From positions 18,503,519-18,567,518 of the forward strand of contig CM077651.1 of the NCBI GenBank assembly GCA_039707465.1: a DNA stretch of 64,000 nt, written 5' to 3'. This DNA comes from Rhabdophis nuchalis (Eukaryota; Chordata; Lepidosauria; Squamata; Natricidae). Numbering within the stretch: position 1 is the stretch's first letter; every line of letters starts with the position of its first letter. Made by a program: the position numbers and the translations under genes. This document shows positions 33,182 to 44,599 of the stretch, one piece after another. The notes under the pieces are model-generated. The model worked only from the letters and a program-made list of their open reading frames with translations. It was not told where the DNA came from and did no database searches.

Positions 33182-33583
33182 GTCATAGCTGGCTCTGTAA
33201 GTTGTCTGAGCCAAGCTTGGTTGAAGCTTGGTCTGCTGATGCAATGAAGGGGCTTGGGCAATTCCTATGGTGGCTGAGGGCTGAATCCTTCGTTCAGACC
33301 TTGCTGCAGGGAATTTGGTTACAGATAGAGCTACCTAGATCTCAATAAGCTCTTTCTCTCTTAAGTACTGACATCTGCTGAGGGCTATTGAGGACCTGCA
33401 TGTTTTTGCAATTCTCATCCAGGGAAGTATAATATACTGCCTTTTTAATATTTCTCAAAATATTTCATTCTTCTAGGAGAGGGGTGGGTGCTAATTTTCT
33501 GCATGTGTTAGTGAGGCAGCAGTACTACAAAAATGATGTTTCAAGTATTATAAAGTCCATCCTTTGTGGCCCTCAGCGTAGGA

Positions 33584-33692
33584 CAGGGATGTCCAAACTT
33601 GGGAACTTTAAGACTTGTTCTGGGAGTTGAAGTCCACAATTCTGGGAGTTGAAGTCCACAAGTCTTAAAGTTCCCAAGTTTGGACATCCCTG
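33584..33692. mobile_element. Palindromic hAT-type MITE, 109 bp
   Basis: CAGGGATGTCCAAACTTGGG at the left is the exact inverse of the right end CCCAAGTTTGGACATCCCTG. The centre has two copies of CTGGGAGTTGAAGTCCACA. Duplications GCGTAGGA and GCGCAGGA match 7 of 8. Confidence 0.92.
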
Positions 33693-33700
33693 GCGCAGGA

Positions 33701-34984
33701 CAACAGTCTATAGGCATGATTCCTCTAGCTCTCGGCCTAGATCAAACAGTGGAAATTTGGTGCATAACAGAGAAAATCTGTAGTACGTTTTTTGCAGAAG
33801 AGAACTATCTAGTAAAATAGACATAATTAAAGCCCAGTTCCTAAAACAAAGACCACCCCTCCCACTCTGAAAAATAGATAAAAGCCACTCAGCCATTCCC
33901 CATCTATCCTGCCACATCAGTGTCATGTCCAAGTCCATGTCAGAATTGCTGGCTTAGCTAATGTATGATATCTTCTTACACCAAAATTTCTCTAAAGTTA
34001 ATAATAAGCCCCGAAGGCACATTTCCTTTAGAGAGCTAAAAGAGTTTGCCTTCCTAAGGAAATGTAAGTTTGCAAGCACAGCAATGGTGCTAGATAATTT
34101 TCTAGGAGACGGTGGCCTCGTTTCTGCTGACACTGAATGGCTATTTTAGAAACAAATTCCAAGAATCCCATGTGGCCCCCATTCAACAATGTTTAACATC
34201 TTATCTAATTTGGCTTTTGGAAAGCCATCAAATATAATACACATTTTTAGAAAAGACAACACTTTGGAAGCTGATGTAAGAGAGTTTCAAAGATATTTAA
34301 AGGGATAAGAAAGTCACTTTTTCAAATCTCATAATAATCAAGAAAACTTTGGAAAGTAGCCAACATTGCTTAAGTTTAGCTTTAAATTTCCTCCTGTTTA
34401 TAATTTGCTGCTGATTGTCTACTTTCATCTTGTTTAACTACAATGTTTTAATGATTTCTAAAGGCATATCTGTGCAAGATTTTATTTAATAATACTCCTC
34501 AGGGCAAATAGATTCAAGTTTTTAACAGTTAGAGGGAATCAAAACTGTGATATAGCACTTTGTATGTAAGAGAAATACTGTTATATGAGACCAAACATGT
34601 ATATTTCACAACATTAATCTGGTTTCTATCGGCATGCTGTCACCAAGATTTTCATCCCATTTAGGCTTTTCATAATCAATATTAGGTCTGCAATAGATAA
34701 TAGATAATAATAGAAACAGAACCCATTTGAAACTAATTTTATATTAAAAAGAAATACACTGAGAGGATTTCGAGTTTCTCAAAGCCCATTGTCATTCTGA
34801 CTGGTTTTATCATCATCGGCCAAAGATATAAACATAAATTAATAGCAGGCCTGTAAAGGTTTTAATGATTTTTACTTTGGAATATTTTTCTTCTCTTATA
34901 GTATATATTTTTCTTCTAATCTAATTTAGATTTATAGAATGTTAACATGTAGTTTAAAATTATAGTGTTACAATTATCCCAGAA
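33701..34984. other. No recognised gene
   Basis: AT-rich and repeat-poor. No coding or repeat signature was found. Confidence 0.45.
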
Positions 34985-35130
34985 TCCACCAAGTGTTGAG
35001 TACTGCAAGTCTTTAAGAAGATGTTGGATAGCCATTTGTCTGAAATGGTATAAGGCTTCTGGCCTGGACAGGGAGTTGGATTAGATGACCTCCAAGGTCC
35101 CTTCCAACTCTGCTATTGTATTATTGTATT
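34985..35130 (+). mobile_element. CR1 LINE 3' end, short
   Basis: The piece AGTCTTTAAGAAGATGTTGG is followed by GGATTAGATGACCTCCAAGG and CCCTTCCAACTCTGCTATTG. It closely resembles 1,975-2,085 and ends in TATTG units that have not expanded, a useful contrast to the array at 2,078. Confidence 0.85.
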
Positions 35131-35859
35131 TATGAGATGGAATGCACTAATAATGTATTCACATTGAATAGATGAAAATTATGAATAGAAATGAACATTG
35201 AAAACACCCAAATTTCTCTTGTAAATATCATTTAGTTATCCCATGGACACAAAGGTCTTTATTTTATTTTATTTTTAAATAAAAGAATGAAACAATGCTG
35301 ATTCTGCTCTGTTACATGAAAACAGGAATGGACATGCTTTGAAAAAGAGTTGAAAATAGGGCTTCAATCTTAGCATGAACACAGCATTTCTTGGGCATTT
35401 ATTGAAGCAGCCTGATTCTTTTCCGTCGGTGGGATTTTGCTGCTTTAAGAATCAAATGATAACTTGCACAACTAGATTCCTTAAAGCAGCAGAAGCTCTT
35501 CACTACGTCCCTCTCCTCCACAACCCAGCCTTTGAGAAATTGAAAACAAGCATCAGAACGAAAAGCAGAGAGCATTGTATTGGAAAAGAAATGAAAACTT
35601 CCATTCTCTGAGGTTGGTTGTGCAATGGTGATCCTAAGCCTAACAATGAGAACTCTTCAGGAGAACATCTAGGCTCTGAGAACATTAGAAACCAAACATT
35701 CAACCTGAGCTACATGTATTATCTGTTATTGGAGGTATGAAAGTATCTTCTCCAAATCATTTTTGAATCATACAAAATATGCTATTCTTTGAATGTTCCT
35801 TTCTGGGTATTAAGCCAGGGCTGGTTTAGCTTTTAGAAATCAGTCAAGGTTAGGTATAA
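35131..35859. other. No recognised gene
   Basis: The open frames at 35,375-35,703 on both strands lack any recognisable domain. Confidence 0.45.
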
Positions 35860-35988
35860 CAGGGCTGTCAAACTGGTGGCCAACGGGCTGGATGCCTTAC
35901 ATGCAAGCCACACATATCCTGGCTCTGCAAAGGCAAAAAACATCATGATACGTCATGATACGTAACATGATCAAGTTTGGCACCCATG
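35860..35988. mobile_element. hAT-type MITE, 129 bp
   Basis: The ends CAGGGCTGTCAAACT and AGTTTGGCACCCATG are imperfectly inverted. Flanks AGGTATAA and AGGTAGAT match 6 of 8. The interior contains the direct repeat CATGATACGT twice and TCTGCAAAGGCAAAAAACAT, shared with 13,550-13,675. Confidence 0.78.
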
Positions 35989-36149
35989 AGGTAGATGCTT
36001 AACAACACAAATGCACTCACACGACCTACAAGGGGAATCAGGGAAGGCAAGATATTAGATGTGGTAGTGTGGTTATAGCCCTCTTCCCTGCCCTGGCACA
36101 ATATAGATACAAAAGAATGGACCTCGTGAGCTACCATGGAACTTGTAGT

Positions 36150-36293
36150 TGTCATGGTAACGGCTTCATGGTACTCCACAAGGGGGCTCCCTCTGGTAAG
36201 GGGGGAAATCCAACATTAGAAATTGTGGCAACATTCATGGAAGGAGGTTTGGGATAAATAAATACCGGGCAGCGCCAGGTTATCAGCTAGTTC
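36150..36293 (-). mobile_element. Family X, copy 3, truncated
   Basis: On the minus strand it starts exactly at CTAGCTGATAACCTGG and continues through AATAAATAC, TTTCTAATGTTGGATTTCCC and TACCATGAAGCCGTTACCAT, then stops. The 3' part with the usual microsatellite is absent. Confidence 0.68.
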
Positions 36294-36357
36294 CATATAA
36301 GTGTGTGTATGTGGGTGTGTGAGACTGTAAATTCTTTGGAATTATAAAGGTGTACAC

Positions 36358-36513
36358 CAGTGGTGGGTTGCAAATGTTTTTGCTACCATTTTGGGGGCAC
36401 GCGTGATGCTTCTGCACATGCGCAGAAGCGTCCAGGTGAGTGGGTGGAGCCTCCCGCTGCCACTACTACCGGTTCAGCCAATCCAGCCTGACCTGGTAGC
36501 TAATACACTTCTG
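36358..36513. mobile_element. hAT-type MITE (CAGTGGTGGG subfamily), 156 bp
   Basis: It starts CAGTGGTGGGTTGCAAATGT. The right end is worn (CACTTCTG). Flanks GTGTACAC (36,350-36,357) and GGGTACAC (36,514-36,521) match 7 of 8. GCACATGCGCAGAAGCG lies inside. Confidence 0.75.
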
Positions 36514-36521
36514 GGGTACAC

Positions 36522-37698
36522 CCCTAACAGACTTTTCATATGAAATTTAGGGATTTTATGTAGGCTTACATTTTACCATTTTGTCAGGATCACCTTTGTA
36601 TGAAGAGAATTTCTGTGCCATTAGCCACTGGGCTTCACATAATGTTGCTAAAATTATAAACAAACATTGAAAATAAAATTGGAATATTGCTCTTTGGCTG
36701 TGGTAAAAAAAAAAAATTATCACAGAATTATTGTTTTCAAATAAAACTCTTCTGCAATCATTAGAGAGTACTATATTCATTTTTTAAAAAAATCCCAAAC
36801 TCAGGTTTATACTTAGTCTTCCAGAAATATTACTGCTGAAAGGTTATTTCAATCTTCTTTTCTCAATAGAAGCAGAAAGAGGGGAAAAAAGTAATGATTA
36901 TCTGCTTGGATAAAAGAATATATAAAAATATGACAATTTAATATTAATAGCAAGAGCTAATGATTCCTATACTTCAATCACTTTCATATTGCGTAAATGA
37001 TTAAATCTTACTACTAGTATTAAATTGACATATTTTTATATGTCCTATTGTTGGAGCAGGTAACTATTTTGGTGACAGCTGCAAAACGAAAGGTTTTTTT
37101 TAAAAAAAATGATAAAACTTTTCATACAGTGTTGAAGCTCGTAAGGGAAACAGCAGCATTCATAATTCTCTCTTCTTTTTCCTTCTCTTTTTTTTATTCA
37201 CTAAAATACATAATGAGTATTCTTCCTAATTTAAGCGAAAGAGTTATATAACTTCTTTTCTGCTACTGAAATAAAACTTATTGAATATTCTTTTATTTCA
37301 GCGTTTCTAAATCATGGCAACGTCTAGATTTGCAAACATTAACTTCCCAAATTGCACGTTATCGTGACTACTGCTGAGAATTCTGGGAGTTGAACTCTCT
37401 ACATCAGGAAAGTGCCAAATTTGGGGATTCACTTCAAAGTCAATTCCACTGCAGTTTAATTTGATCTTAATTGGTTCCAACTGAAGACAACTTCTGGCTG
37501 GAAGAGGAGTTCAAATTGTATATCTCAAAGAGCTATGATCATCATTTTGACATAGGAACAGAGAAAACGAGTCAGAACAGTGAACATCAAGGTCACAATT
37601 GTCTACACTTAATTATTCAAAACCTCTTTCTGGTTTCATACTGCATTTGGAAAGGCCTAATACTGAACCTAGAGTTTTTGGCATACAAATCACATGCT
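36522..37698. other. No recognised gene
   Basis: AT-rich. Nothing could be assigned. Confidence 0.45.
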
Positions 37699-37705
37699 GT
37701 ATTAC

Positions 37706-38265
37706 TCTTCTGACCTAGGCTTCCCAAGAGCATGAAGCAAACTCCTTGTCCCCCAAAAAAACCCTTTTATTGATTTACTGTGGATTCTGGTCGTCCACAT
37801 CCAGCAAAGTCTTTCAAGGGAGGATTTAGAGTCACAGACATTATCTGGCTTGAAGAGCTGACAGGCCGATATCTGCAAAACTTGGCAAGGAGTCTCAGAG
37901 AGTCACGAACCAATTAAGCGAACTGATTGTCTCCTGCAAACTCCACTCCATTTTCGCTTCTCTTTTATTTTCTCTGGGAGGGGCCATTTATTGTCCACCT
38001 GTGGCATTACTCCCAAGTCAACCCCTGTTTTTTAGCTATTCCCTTCATCTGGCAACTCTGCGCATGCACACACTGGGAACAGGCTCCAGCTGTCGCCTAC
38101 CTCACTGATGTCTGACTGGCATACGGCTCTGGCCCCCTCTCTGCCTCTGACACAGAGCCCTCATCAGAGCCTTCCCCAGACTCCAGGACTGGCCCATGTT
38201 CCTCCCCAACCCCATCACTGTCCAAATCTGCTGCCAGCTCCGCCGGCCGCTGGCAGGTCACAACA
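37706..38265 (-). mobile_element. Solo LTR, family B, copy 1, ~560 bp
   Basis: It aligns throughout with 38,928-39,569: CTAGGCTTCCC-type start, CTCTGGGAGGGGCCATT, AACTCTGCGCATGCACACAC and a GGTCACAACA end. GTATTAC occurs on both sides (37,699-37,705 and 38,266-38,272). The polyadenylation motif AATAAA is on the minus strand at 37,766-37,771, which sets the orientation. No internal coding region is present. Confidence 0.78.
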
Positions 38266-38927
38266 GTATTACTGGCCTTTATCCCTTACAGAAAGCTCTT
38301 CATTCTTCTCAGTGGACCTTGAAAGTTTATTTAAAATTTCCAAGGATGCTTTTGGGGACATCATACTATTCTAGACCACATTTTTCAAATTATTACCTTC
38401 ACATATCTTTCCATTTTTGCATAGCAGCTTGCTTTGTTCTGCTGCCTTGGTTTAATTGTGCGTAAGCATCTATTTATAGGATGAAAATCTGAAAGTAGTA
38501 ATGTGTAACTCATAAAAAATTAAGAATGTTCTAAAATGGCCATTAAGTTTGAACCACCCATCTATACAGTACAAGAGTCTGTTCACAGCAACTCTGCATG
38601 ATTTACCACTTACTCCTTTAGAAACTTGCCTAGGTTTTAGTTCTTATTTTGCTTTGAAAGAGATTTGTTTTATCTTACCTTATTTCTGCATGAGTTCCTA
38701 TGAGATCATTCAAACAGTCACTGTCAGTGAAAAGAGAAAATAGAATTATTTCTATGTATTTCTGCTTCACTTTTCTTTCTTCTCATCGACAATAATCAGA
38801 GATTCACACGAAACTACAAACCAGGTAAATTAACTGATAAAAGAGCAATGCAATTCCTGAAGGAATGTATTCTACGGGTTCGGTGCAATGCTAGAAGGAT
38901 CCTGTCCTAAGTATCATAAAAGAGGGC
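38266..38927. other. Spacer between two solo LTRs
   Basis: This 660-bp stretch carries no retroviral coding signature. It is ordinary AT-rich DNA. Confidence 0.5.
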
Positions 38928-39569
38928 TGTTCTGATCTAGGCTTCCCCAAAAAGCACACAACATACTCCTGGTCCTAACAAAACCCCTTTTTTTAAACGA
39001 ATGTGACTTTCTCTCATTCACATTTAGCAAAGGCCTGGTAAACAGTCTTTCAAAGGTGACGTTATGACCACGGACCTTATCTAGCTTGGAAAGTTGCTAT
39101 GTAAACATTGTCCAAATGTAGTTCTGTGCAAGGAAAGACTTGGCACAGAGTCTCTGAGATTCACAGACAGATCTTCACACTCCTGAAATGAACTAACCAG
39201 TGAATGAACTAATTGTTTCTTGCAGAAGTCCACTCCCCTTTCACTGCTCTTTTATTTCCTCTGGGAGGGGCCATTCACCCTCCACCTGTGCTTTACTCCC
39301 AAGTCAACCCCGATTTCTTAGTTGTTTTTGTCTTCTGGCAACTCTGCACATGTGCACACTGGGAAATGGCTCCAGCTGATCTTCTGCCTCATTGCTGTCT
39401 AGTTCTGAAGGCAGCTGAGAACTGCCAGATGGCCTTGGCCCTACCTCTACCTCCAACTATGAGCCCTTGTCTGAGCCTTTTCCAGTCTCCAGGACTGTCC
39501 CATGTTCCTCCACAAACTCCTTACTGTCCAACTGCTGCCAGCTCCTCTGGCCGCTGGTGGGCCACAACA
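38928..39569 (-). mobile_element. Solo LTR, family B, copy 2, 642 bp
   Basis: The ends TGTTCTGATCTAGG and GGGCCACAACA give the TGTT...AACA termini. The 5-bp duplication AGGGC is perfect (38,923-38,927 and 39,570-39,574). The separate duplication shows that this and copy 1 are independent insertions, not the two LTRs of one provirus. The 133-residue frame in it is not a known protein. Confidence 0.85.
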
Positions 39570-39611
39570 AGGGCCTCTCTGCCTCTGTTAGACATTGGGA
39601 GTCTGGGTCTA

Positions 39612-39975
39612 TGAAAATTCGCCACAGTCAACTCACCATGGCCAACTCGTCAATGGCCAATTGGCCACAGCCAACTTGCTGTGAGCCAACTCACCATGGC
39701 CAGCCAAAGGAAACTTGCTGCAGAACAAGAGTTACACTAATATCAAAGAAATGATGGAATAGAATCATTAAAGAAAGAATTCAAAAGGAAGGACAGAATG
39801 AAATGTGAATGGCAAAAATTAAAATACTTTTTATTTATTTTAAATAATTAAATAGAATTGTTAAATTGTCCCACAGAGAGTTTTCCCATGGTGTGTTGAC
39901 TGAAGCAAGTTGAGTATGGTGAATTGATTGGGCAAGTTGGCCGCAGTCAGTTGGCTGTGGCAAGTTGTCCCATTC
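39612..39975. repeat. Palindromic MITE-like element with ~85-bp arms
   Basis: The left arm is built of CCAACTCGCCATGG-like units (CAGTCAACTCACCATGGCCA, CAGCCAACTTGCTGTG). The right arm at about 39,888-39,975 carries their complements (GGCAAGTTGGCCGCAGTCAG, TTGGCTGTGGCAAGTTG). The arms pair imperfectly around an AT-rich centre. No transposase and no clear duplication were found. Confidence 0.6.
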
Positions 39976-41203
39976 CAGGGATTCCTTAGATAATCAAGTA
40001 CGTATCAGGGATGCTGGAAACTGTATATGGCATTAAAGTATATGCCAACTTCTAAATCTTCCCCCAGTAACCAAGTGGCAATCATCACAAACCTTTTATA
40101 ACAAGCATCATGTGATCATTGCACTTGGTTTAACTTTATTTAGTTTAAAAGACGTAGATGGCCAGCCAACTTATGAAATGCAATTCTGGGCAGCTCAAAA
40201 CAATGATAAAGAATTGATATATGAAACATAGTAGCTAGAATAATTCACTATCATATTTTATACCGGCAACAACATTAGATCCTTTGCAACAGTGTGTTGC
40301 AGTTGTACAACAAGGTGTTACCAAGGTGGGCAAGAAGATAACTTGTTTTCTTTGTAGAGAAAAGAACACATGAAGATCAAAACAGCATCTCCTAGGCTGG
40401 GGTTCTATAAGTTATCTTTATTCATGCATACAGATCACTATTCATTAATTTGTCTTACGCAAGTTATTTTCATGTTCTTGTTGCCAGAAAGTTTCAAAAT
40501 ATAGACATTTTCTGTTGAAGAAAGCATAGATTGCCCCAAAATGTTAATAGTTGCTTTCAGCTTGCCAAACACTCATTAATCACCTCCACCTTTGCAAGTA
40601 ACCTCTGTGGGTATTTATAAAACTTTGTTTTGGTCTTTCTAGGCCTAATTCAAACAACCTGGATATAAACAAGATATAAGAACCTTTGCTCATCCCACTT
40701 AAATAACCATAGACACCATATAGTGAAATAAAAGAGAAACCCTTGTCAAATAAATGATTGCAAATCTGTTAATCACTGTGAAGCCTTTCATCTCCCATTA
40801 TGGCTTAGTGCAAAATGCATCAGCTTTTCTCATGACCGCTTATAATCCTTCAAACATGAAGAGGACAAATATTATGTGCTGCTGGGCGAAGGAAACGTGC
40901 TGTTCTGTTTTGGATGGGATTCAAGTAAGAGGTGAAAAGTTAATTCATCAAGCTGTTTCTTTGCAAACAGTGAGTAGAGAGAATATGTTGATGAATCAAC
41001 ATTGGCAGTGCCTTGCTTCAAGTGCTTGAATCACCTGGAAAGCTTTCTGAAAGCTCTAAGTAGATTTATGCCATAAACTGTCCTACAGTCTCCTAGATTT
41101 TTCTTTTTCTTTTATAAGAGATCTTAGAAAGGGAAAACTAGATTACTCACTGGTAGCCCAAAATCAGAAGGTGGAGTAACACTTTTCTAAGTCTTCTTTT
41201 CCT
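39976..41203. other. No recognised gene
   Basis: No signature was found in the open frame at 40,754-41,029 or elsewhere in this stretch. Confidence 0.45.
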
Positions 41204-41345
41204 TCACAATCTTCTCCTTCTCCTTCTGCTAAACCTATTGCTTCTCCTAAGCCTTCTTCTAAGCCTTCTCCTAAGTGCTCTCCCTCTCCCATCCTCCTCT
41301 TTTACCATTTCAGGTTTCAAGGGAAATACAAAGTTCTTTTCTAAA

Positions 41346-41346
<1 letters not shown>

Positions 41347-41386
<40 letters not shown>

Positions 41387-41416
41387 GTGTGTGTTTGTGT
41401 GTGTGTGTGTGTGTGT
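41347..41416 (-). repeat. (CTGT)n and (GT)n microsatellite at the 3' end of family X
   Basis: About nine CTGT units pass into GT units. Read on the minus strand these are CA and ACAG repeats directly downstream of family X copy 4. Weaker CTT-rich low-complexity sequence lies further left at 41,204-41,300. Confidence 0.92.
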
Positions 41417-41793
41417 TCCATCATAACTGTGGAATGCCTCAAGCAATCTCAACCACACTTGGTACACAGATGACTTACTCTCTGAAAACAACTACTGTGG
41501 ATGTAAGACACCCCTAATACCCCTTGGAGTGTGTGTTCTGTTAAGATGCAGCCTGTTGTGCCTTAAAATAGCTTCTACCATACTGCCATAAAATGGCTTC
41601 TACTGTACAGTGAAATAGAATTGCCTTGGTAACAGCTTAACAGTATTCCACAAGGGGGCTCCCTCTGGAAAGGGGGAAATCCAACATTAGAAATTATGTT
41701 TGGTCCGGACATTTTCAACAAAATCATGGCTTTTCCTGTCTAATACAGGATTAGGATAAATAAATACCTGGACAATGTCGGGTTATCAGCTAG
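41417..41793 (-). mobile_element. Family X, copy 4, full length
   Basis: On the minus strand it runs from CTAGCTGATAACCCGACATT through TAATTTCTAATGTTGGATTT, CCCTCTTT-type and GGGGTATTAGGGGTGTCTTA blocks to GTGTGGTTGAGATTGCTTGA. It then enters the CA/ACAG array. Its 5' boundary is the same as in copies 1 and 3. Confidence 0.72.
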
Positions 41794-42719
41794 TAACACA
41801 TAATAAAGCATAAGATTTCATAAGCTATAGTTTATTTTTTCAGATGCTTCCATTGACCCTAATGATGGGAGAAGAATTCATAAATTCTAGACACGTATGT
41901 GGATAGCAAATTTCAAATTGAGTTGATCCCCAACTTCCATAATGAACTCAGAAGTCTCACTCATTTAGATTACATTATTTTCGATTTTAGATTAGATACT
42001 CACTACCTATTTTAGCCCTAATAGAATAATAATAAGTATTTGTAAATAGCATGTTATGAATAGTGTTTTATGTGGAAACAAAAAAAAATGAAGTGAATCT
42101 CTCTGAAGATTGTTGTTTTTCCCCTCTGTGCCAGTCCAAAAAAGGTTTCTAAAATTCCTAAAGATTAAACTTAACTATGTAATTTGCAGTATCATGATTT
42201 TCTAGGTGTTTTTAGTAAGGGTCTTGATGCCTTTTTAAAAGAATTCTTTTTCTAACTGGAGGAAGTGTTTGGTTTCTGTTGACAAAACACTTGACCAGTT
42301 TGTTGATCAATAGCTAACACCGCACTGATAGCTTGTCACTGTCTCATGGTTTTCAACAAATCACAAAGATTAGCTTGCCTCCTACAAGCCTGGATTCAAA
42401 GTGGAAGCCAATAAAACCTGGTGTCTGTCAACCTTGGGAAGTTAGACAGTTGGCAAACAAGATGCTATCATGATTGGCAAATCTATTATTTTCTCACTGT
42501 GTTGAGTGGATCAGCTAAGAGTTGTTTGTTTATTTATTTGTTTGCTTGTTTGTTTTGCATTCTATCTTAACTAAAGGCAATTCAATGTCCATTTATGTAT
42601 TTGTATATTTTTCTTTACTTTTTTAATCTATTAAAATGTTCACTCACATAATGCTCTATATCCTTATTGGTTTTATATGTTTGTTGAGCAACCCATAATG
42701 GTCTGTCTTGCTGATAATT
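41794..42719. other. No recognised gene
   Basis: AT-rich. No signature was found. Confidence 0.45.
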
Positions 42720-42990
42720 ATTATTACTATTATTCACATTTGTAACCCGCACCCATCTCACCACAAAGGGACTTGGGGCAGCGAACAGAGATTTAAAATA
42801 AATATACATAAATACAAAATATTACTAAATAATAACTAAATTAAATCAAGACCCTGCTTAAAATAAATTTAAAAACCATAAATTAAAACTTTTATTTGTT
42901 AAAAGACAGTAGGGTGTGGAGTAGTTCATGCTAGACCGGCCAGATGAAAATAGTAAGTTTTTAAGTGCCGGATAATGTTGACCAAGATCC
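42720..42990 (-). mobile_element. L2 LINE 3' UTR
   Basis: On the minus strand the piece carries GCTGCCCCAAGTCCCTTTGT, a GGTGCGGGTTACAAATG block and an AATAATAGTAATAATAA tail. The upstream part (CTAGCATGAACTACTCCACA region) aligns loosely with the UTR of the L2 at 2,230-2,500. The tail is a short AAT repeat that has not expanded. Confidence 0.75.
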
Positions 42991-43045
42991 ACAAATATAA
43001 TGGCACAATTCACCCTCCTTGCATCTAAGCTACAATTGAATCAAC

Positions 43046-43310
43046 CACTGAGCCGTGGTGCCACAGTAGTTAGAGTGCAGTACTGCAGGCTACTTCTGCT
43101 GAATGCCAACTGCCTGCAATTTGGCTGTTCTAATCTCACCAGGCTGAAGGTTGACTCAGCCTTTCACCCTTCCGAGGTGGGTAAAATGAGGACCCAGATT
43201 GTTGGGGGTAATATGCTGACTCTGTAAACCACTTAGAGAGAGCTGTAAAAGTACTGTGAAGTGTATGTAAATCTAAGTGTTATGGCTATTGCTATTATCA
43301 TTTTGTGCAA
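43046..43310 (+). mobile_element. tRNA-derived SINE with L2-like tail (family B)
   Basis: The head is GAGCCGTGGTGCCACAGTAG with TTAGAGTGCAGTACTGCAGG, and TGTTCTAATCTCACC is a degenerate box B. The middle reads CCTTCCGAGGTGGGTAAAAT. The end GTAAACCACTTAGAGAGAGC and a GCTATTGCTATT tail resemble an L2 3' terminus. This suggests that L2 machinery mobilised it. Confidence 0.8.
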
Positions 43311-43465
43311 TGTATTAAAACATTCAGTAAGGTCCCATGTAATCCTATTCTAGCTCTCCCACAAGGCCTAAATTTAGGTGGGGACTTAGTAGTTAAACAA
43401 TTACTGCTATAATTTATAATATTCTGTCTGCTGTCATCCCTTAATTAGTTTTGTTCTTCACACAG

Positions 43466-43495
43466 CAAAAGAAGAGGAAGTGGAGATAATAATAG
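43466..43495 (+). other. Candidate 30-nt cassette exon (unconfirmed)
   Basis: TTTGTTCTTCACACAG is immediately followed by 30 nt and then by the consensus donor GTAAGT. The length is a multiple of three. Two of three frames are open, giving KEEEVEIII or KRRGSGDNN. A TGCTG motif lies about 33 nt upstream. No flanking exons are visible in the window and no host gene is known, so chance is a serious alternative. Confidence 0.2.
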
Positions 43496-43644
43496 GTAAG
43501 TACTCTGCATTGTCTTTAATATTATTTTTAAATGTATATTTTCGTGGTCAAAGAATGTTTCATGAAGATGACTCAATCACCTGATGTAGAACAATTAATG
43601 TAGGTTACATGCTATTACAAATTTGTTAGAACTTTCTTTAAATA

Positions 43645-43878
43645 AAACTCCCTTTTTATGACCCTGTAATCCCTTAATTTGGGGTAGATCAGAGTGACTG
43701 GATGGATATGAGCATTTACTGACCAGATGCTCTTCCTGATGCCATGCAAAGTTTACAACAGATTTTTTTTTCTTTGCATCCTAGGAGAGAGAAATATTTA
43801 CTGCTATCTAGAATTGAATCCCCAACTTTCTGAGTGGGAGCCAAAAGTCTCCAGTACTAGGCCACCATGCTGCTCTAA
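43645..43878 (-). mobile_element. Sauria-type SINE (BovB tail), diverged
   Basis: On the minus strand the head is AGAGCAGCATGGTGGCC. The 3' end is CTACCCCAAATTAAGGGATT followed by ACAGGGTCATAAA, the BovB-like terminus. Flanks around ACTTTCTTTAAATA (left) and GCTTTCTTTAGATA (right) fit a target duplication. Confidence 0.82.
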
Positions 43879-44337
43879 AGCTTTCTTTAGATATATGTTA
43901 AAAAATAAGCAGTTTGAATACTCATTCAGTTCTCCTTAAAATTCAAAACTTGGTGCCATTACAAGAGATGGTTCATTCTTTTACTGAGGCTCCTCTTACA
44001 GTTGAGTAGCGATATCTACCTTTCACAGGTAGAGGGTAATTTATACCAAGTTTTATGTGCTGTAATCTGCTTTGCATAAACCTCAAAATGGAGAACAGAA
44101 AATGAGTAAATGGGGAGTTGAGGATATCAGAGAAGCTTCATGCACTGTAAATGCCATGAGCTAACATATATGTGCCCTTGCATTATTAATAATGCTTTCT
44201 TTGAAAAACATCAGCAGCTGGAAAAAAATAAGAACGCTGAGTCCCTTAAGGAACATATTAGATAGTTAATTAATGGGTCCAGCTTGGTATATCATGACTT
44301 CTGAATAAGTCTTCATTCATTCGTTCTTCATACCTGT

Positions 44338-44384
44338 ACACCGCCCCGAGTCCCTTCGGGGAGAGGGGGCGGTCTAGAAGTCCA
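44338..44384 (+). mobile_element. L2 LINE 3' terminus, ~47 bp
   Basis: ACACCGCCCCGAGTCCCTTC and GGGGCGGTCTAGAAGTCC are the final bases of an L2 UTR. Only this short end is present before the trinucleotide array. Confidence 0.75.
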
Positions 44385-44584
<200 letters not shown>

Positions 44585-44599
44585 TTTATATAATCCCTC

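Larger units (their letters stand above)
32682..33503. mobile_element. LTR-like repeat, family A, copy 3 (carries two insertions)
   Basis: It starts TGTTGGAAGAAATATCCATC, contains GGACCACATG, GGGTATTTATACC and CTTTTTAATATTTCTC, and ends GCTAATTTTCTGCA. It is interrupted by a hAT at 32,791-32,985 and a 51-bp L2 tail at 33,131-33,181. No clear flanking duplication was found, so the ends come from the alignment with the other copies. Confidence 0.55.

Noticed and set aside
37699..39574. One deleted provirus with two LTRs
   Set aside because: Each LTR has its own target duplication and the two differ in many positions.
39213..39614. 133-residue open frame
   Set aside because: It lies antisense within solo LTR family B; the related frame at 37,927-38,374 is differently broken, so it is not a conserved protein.
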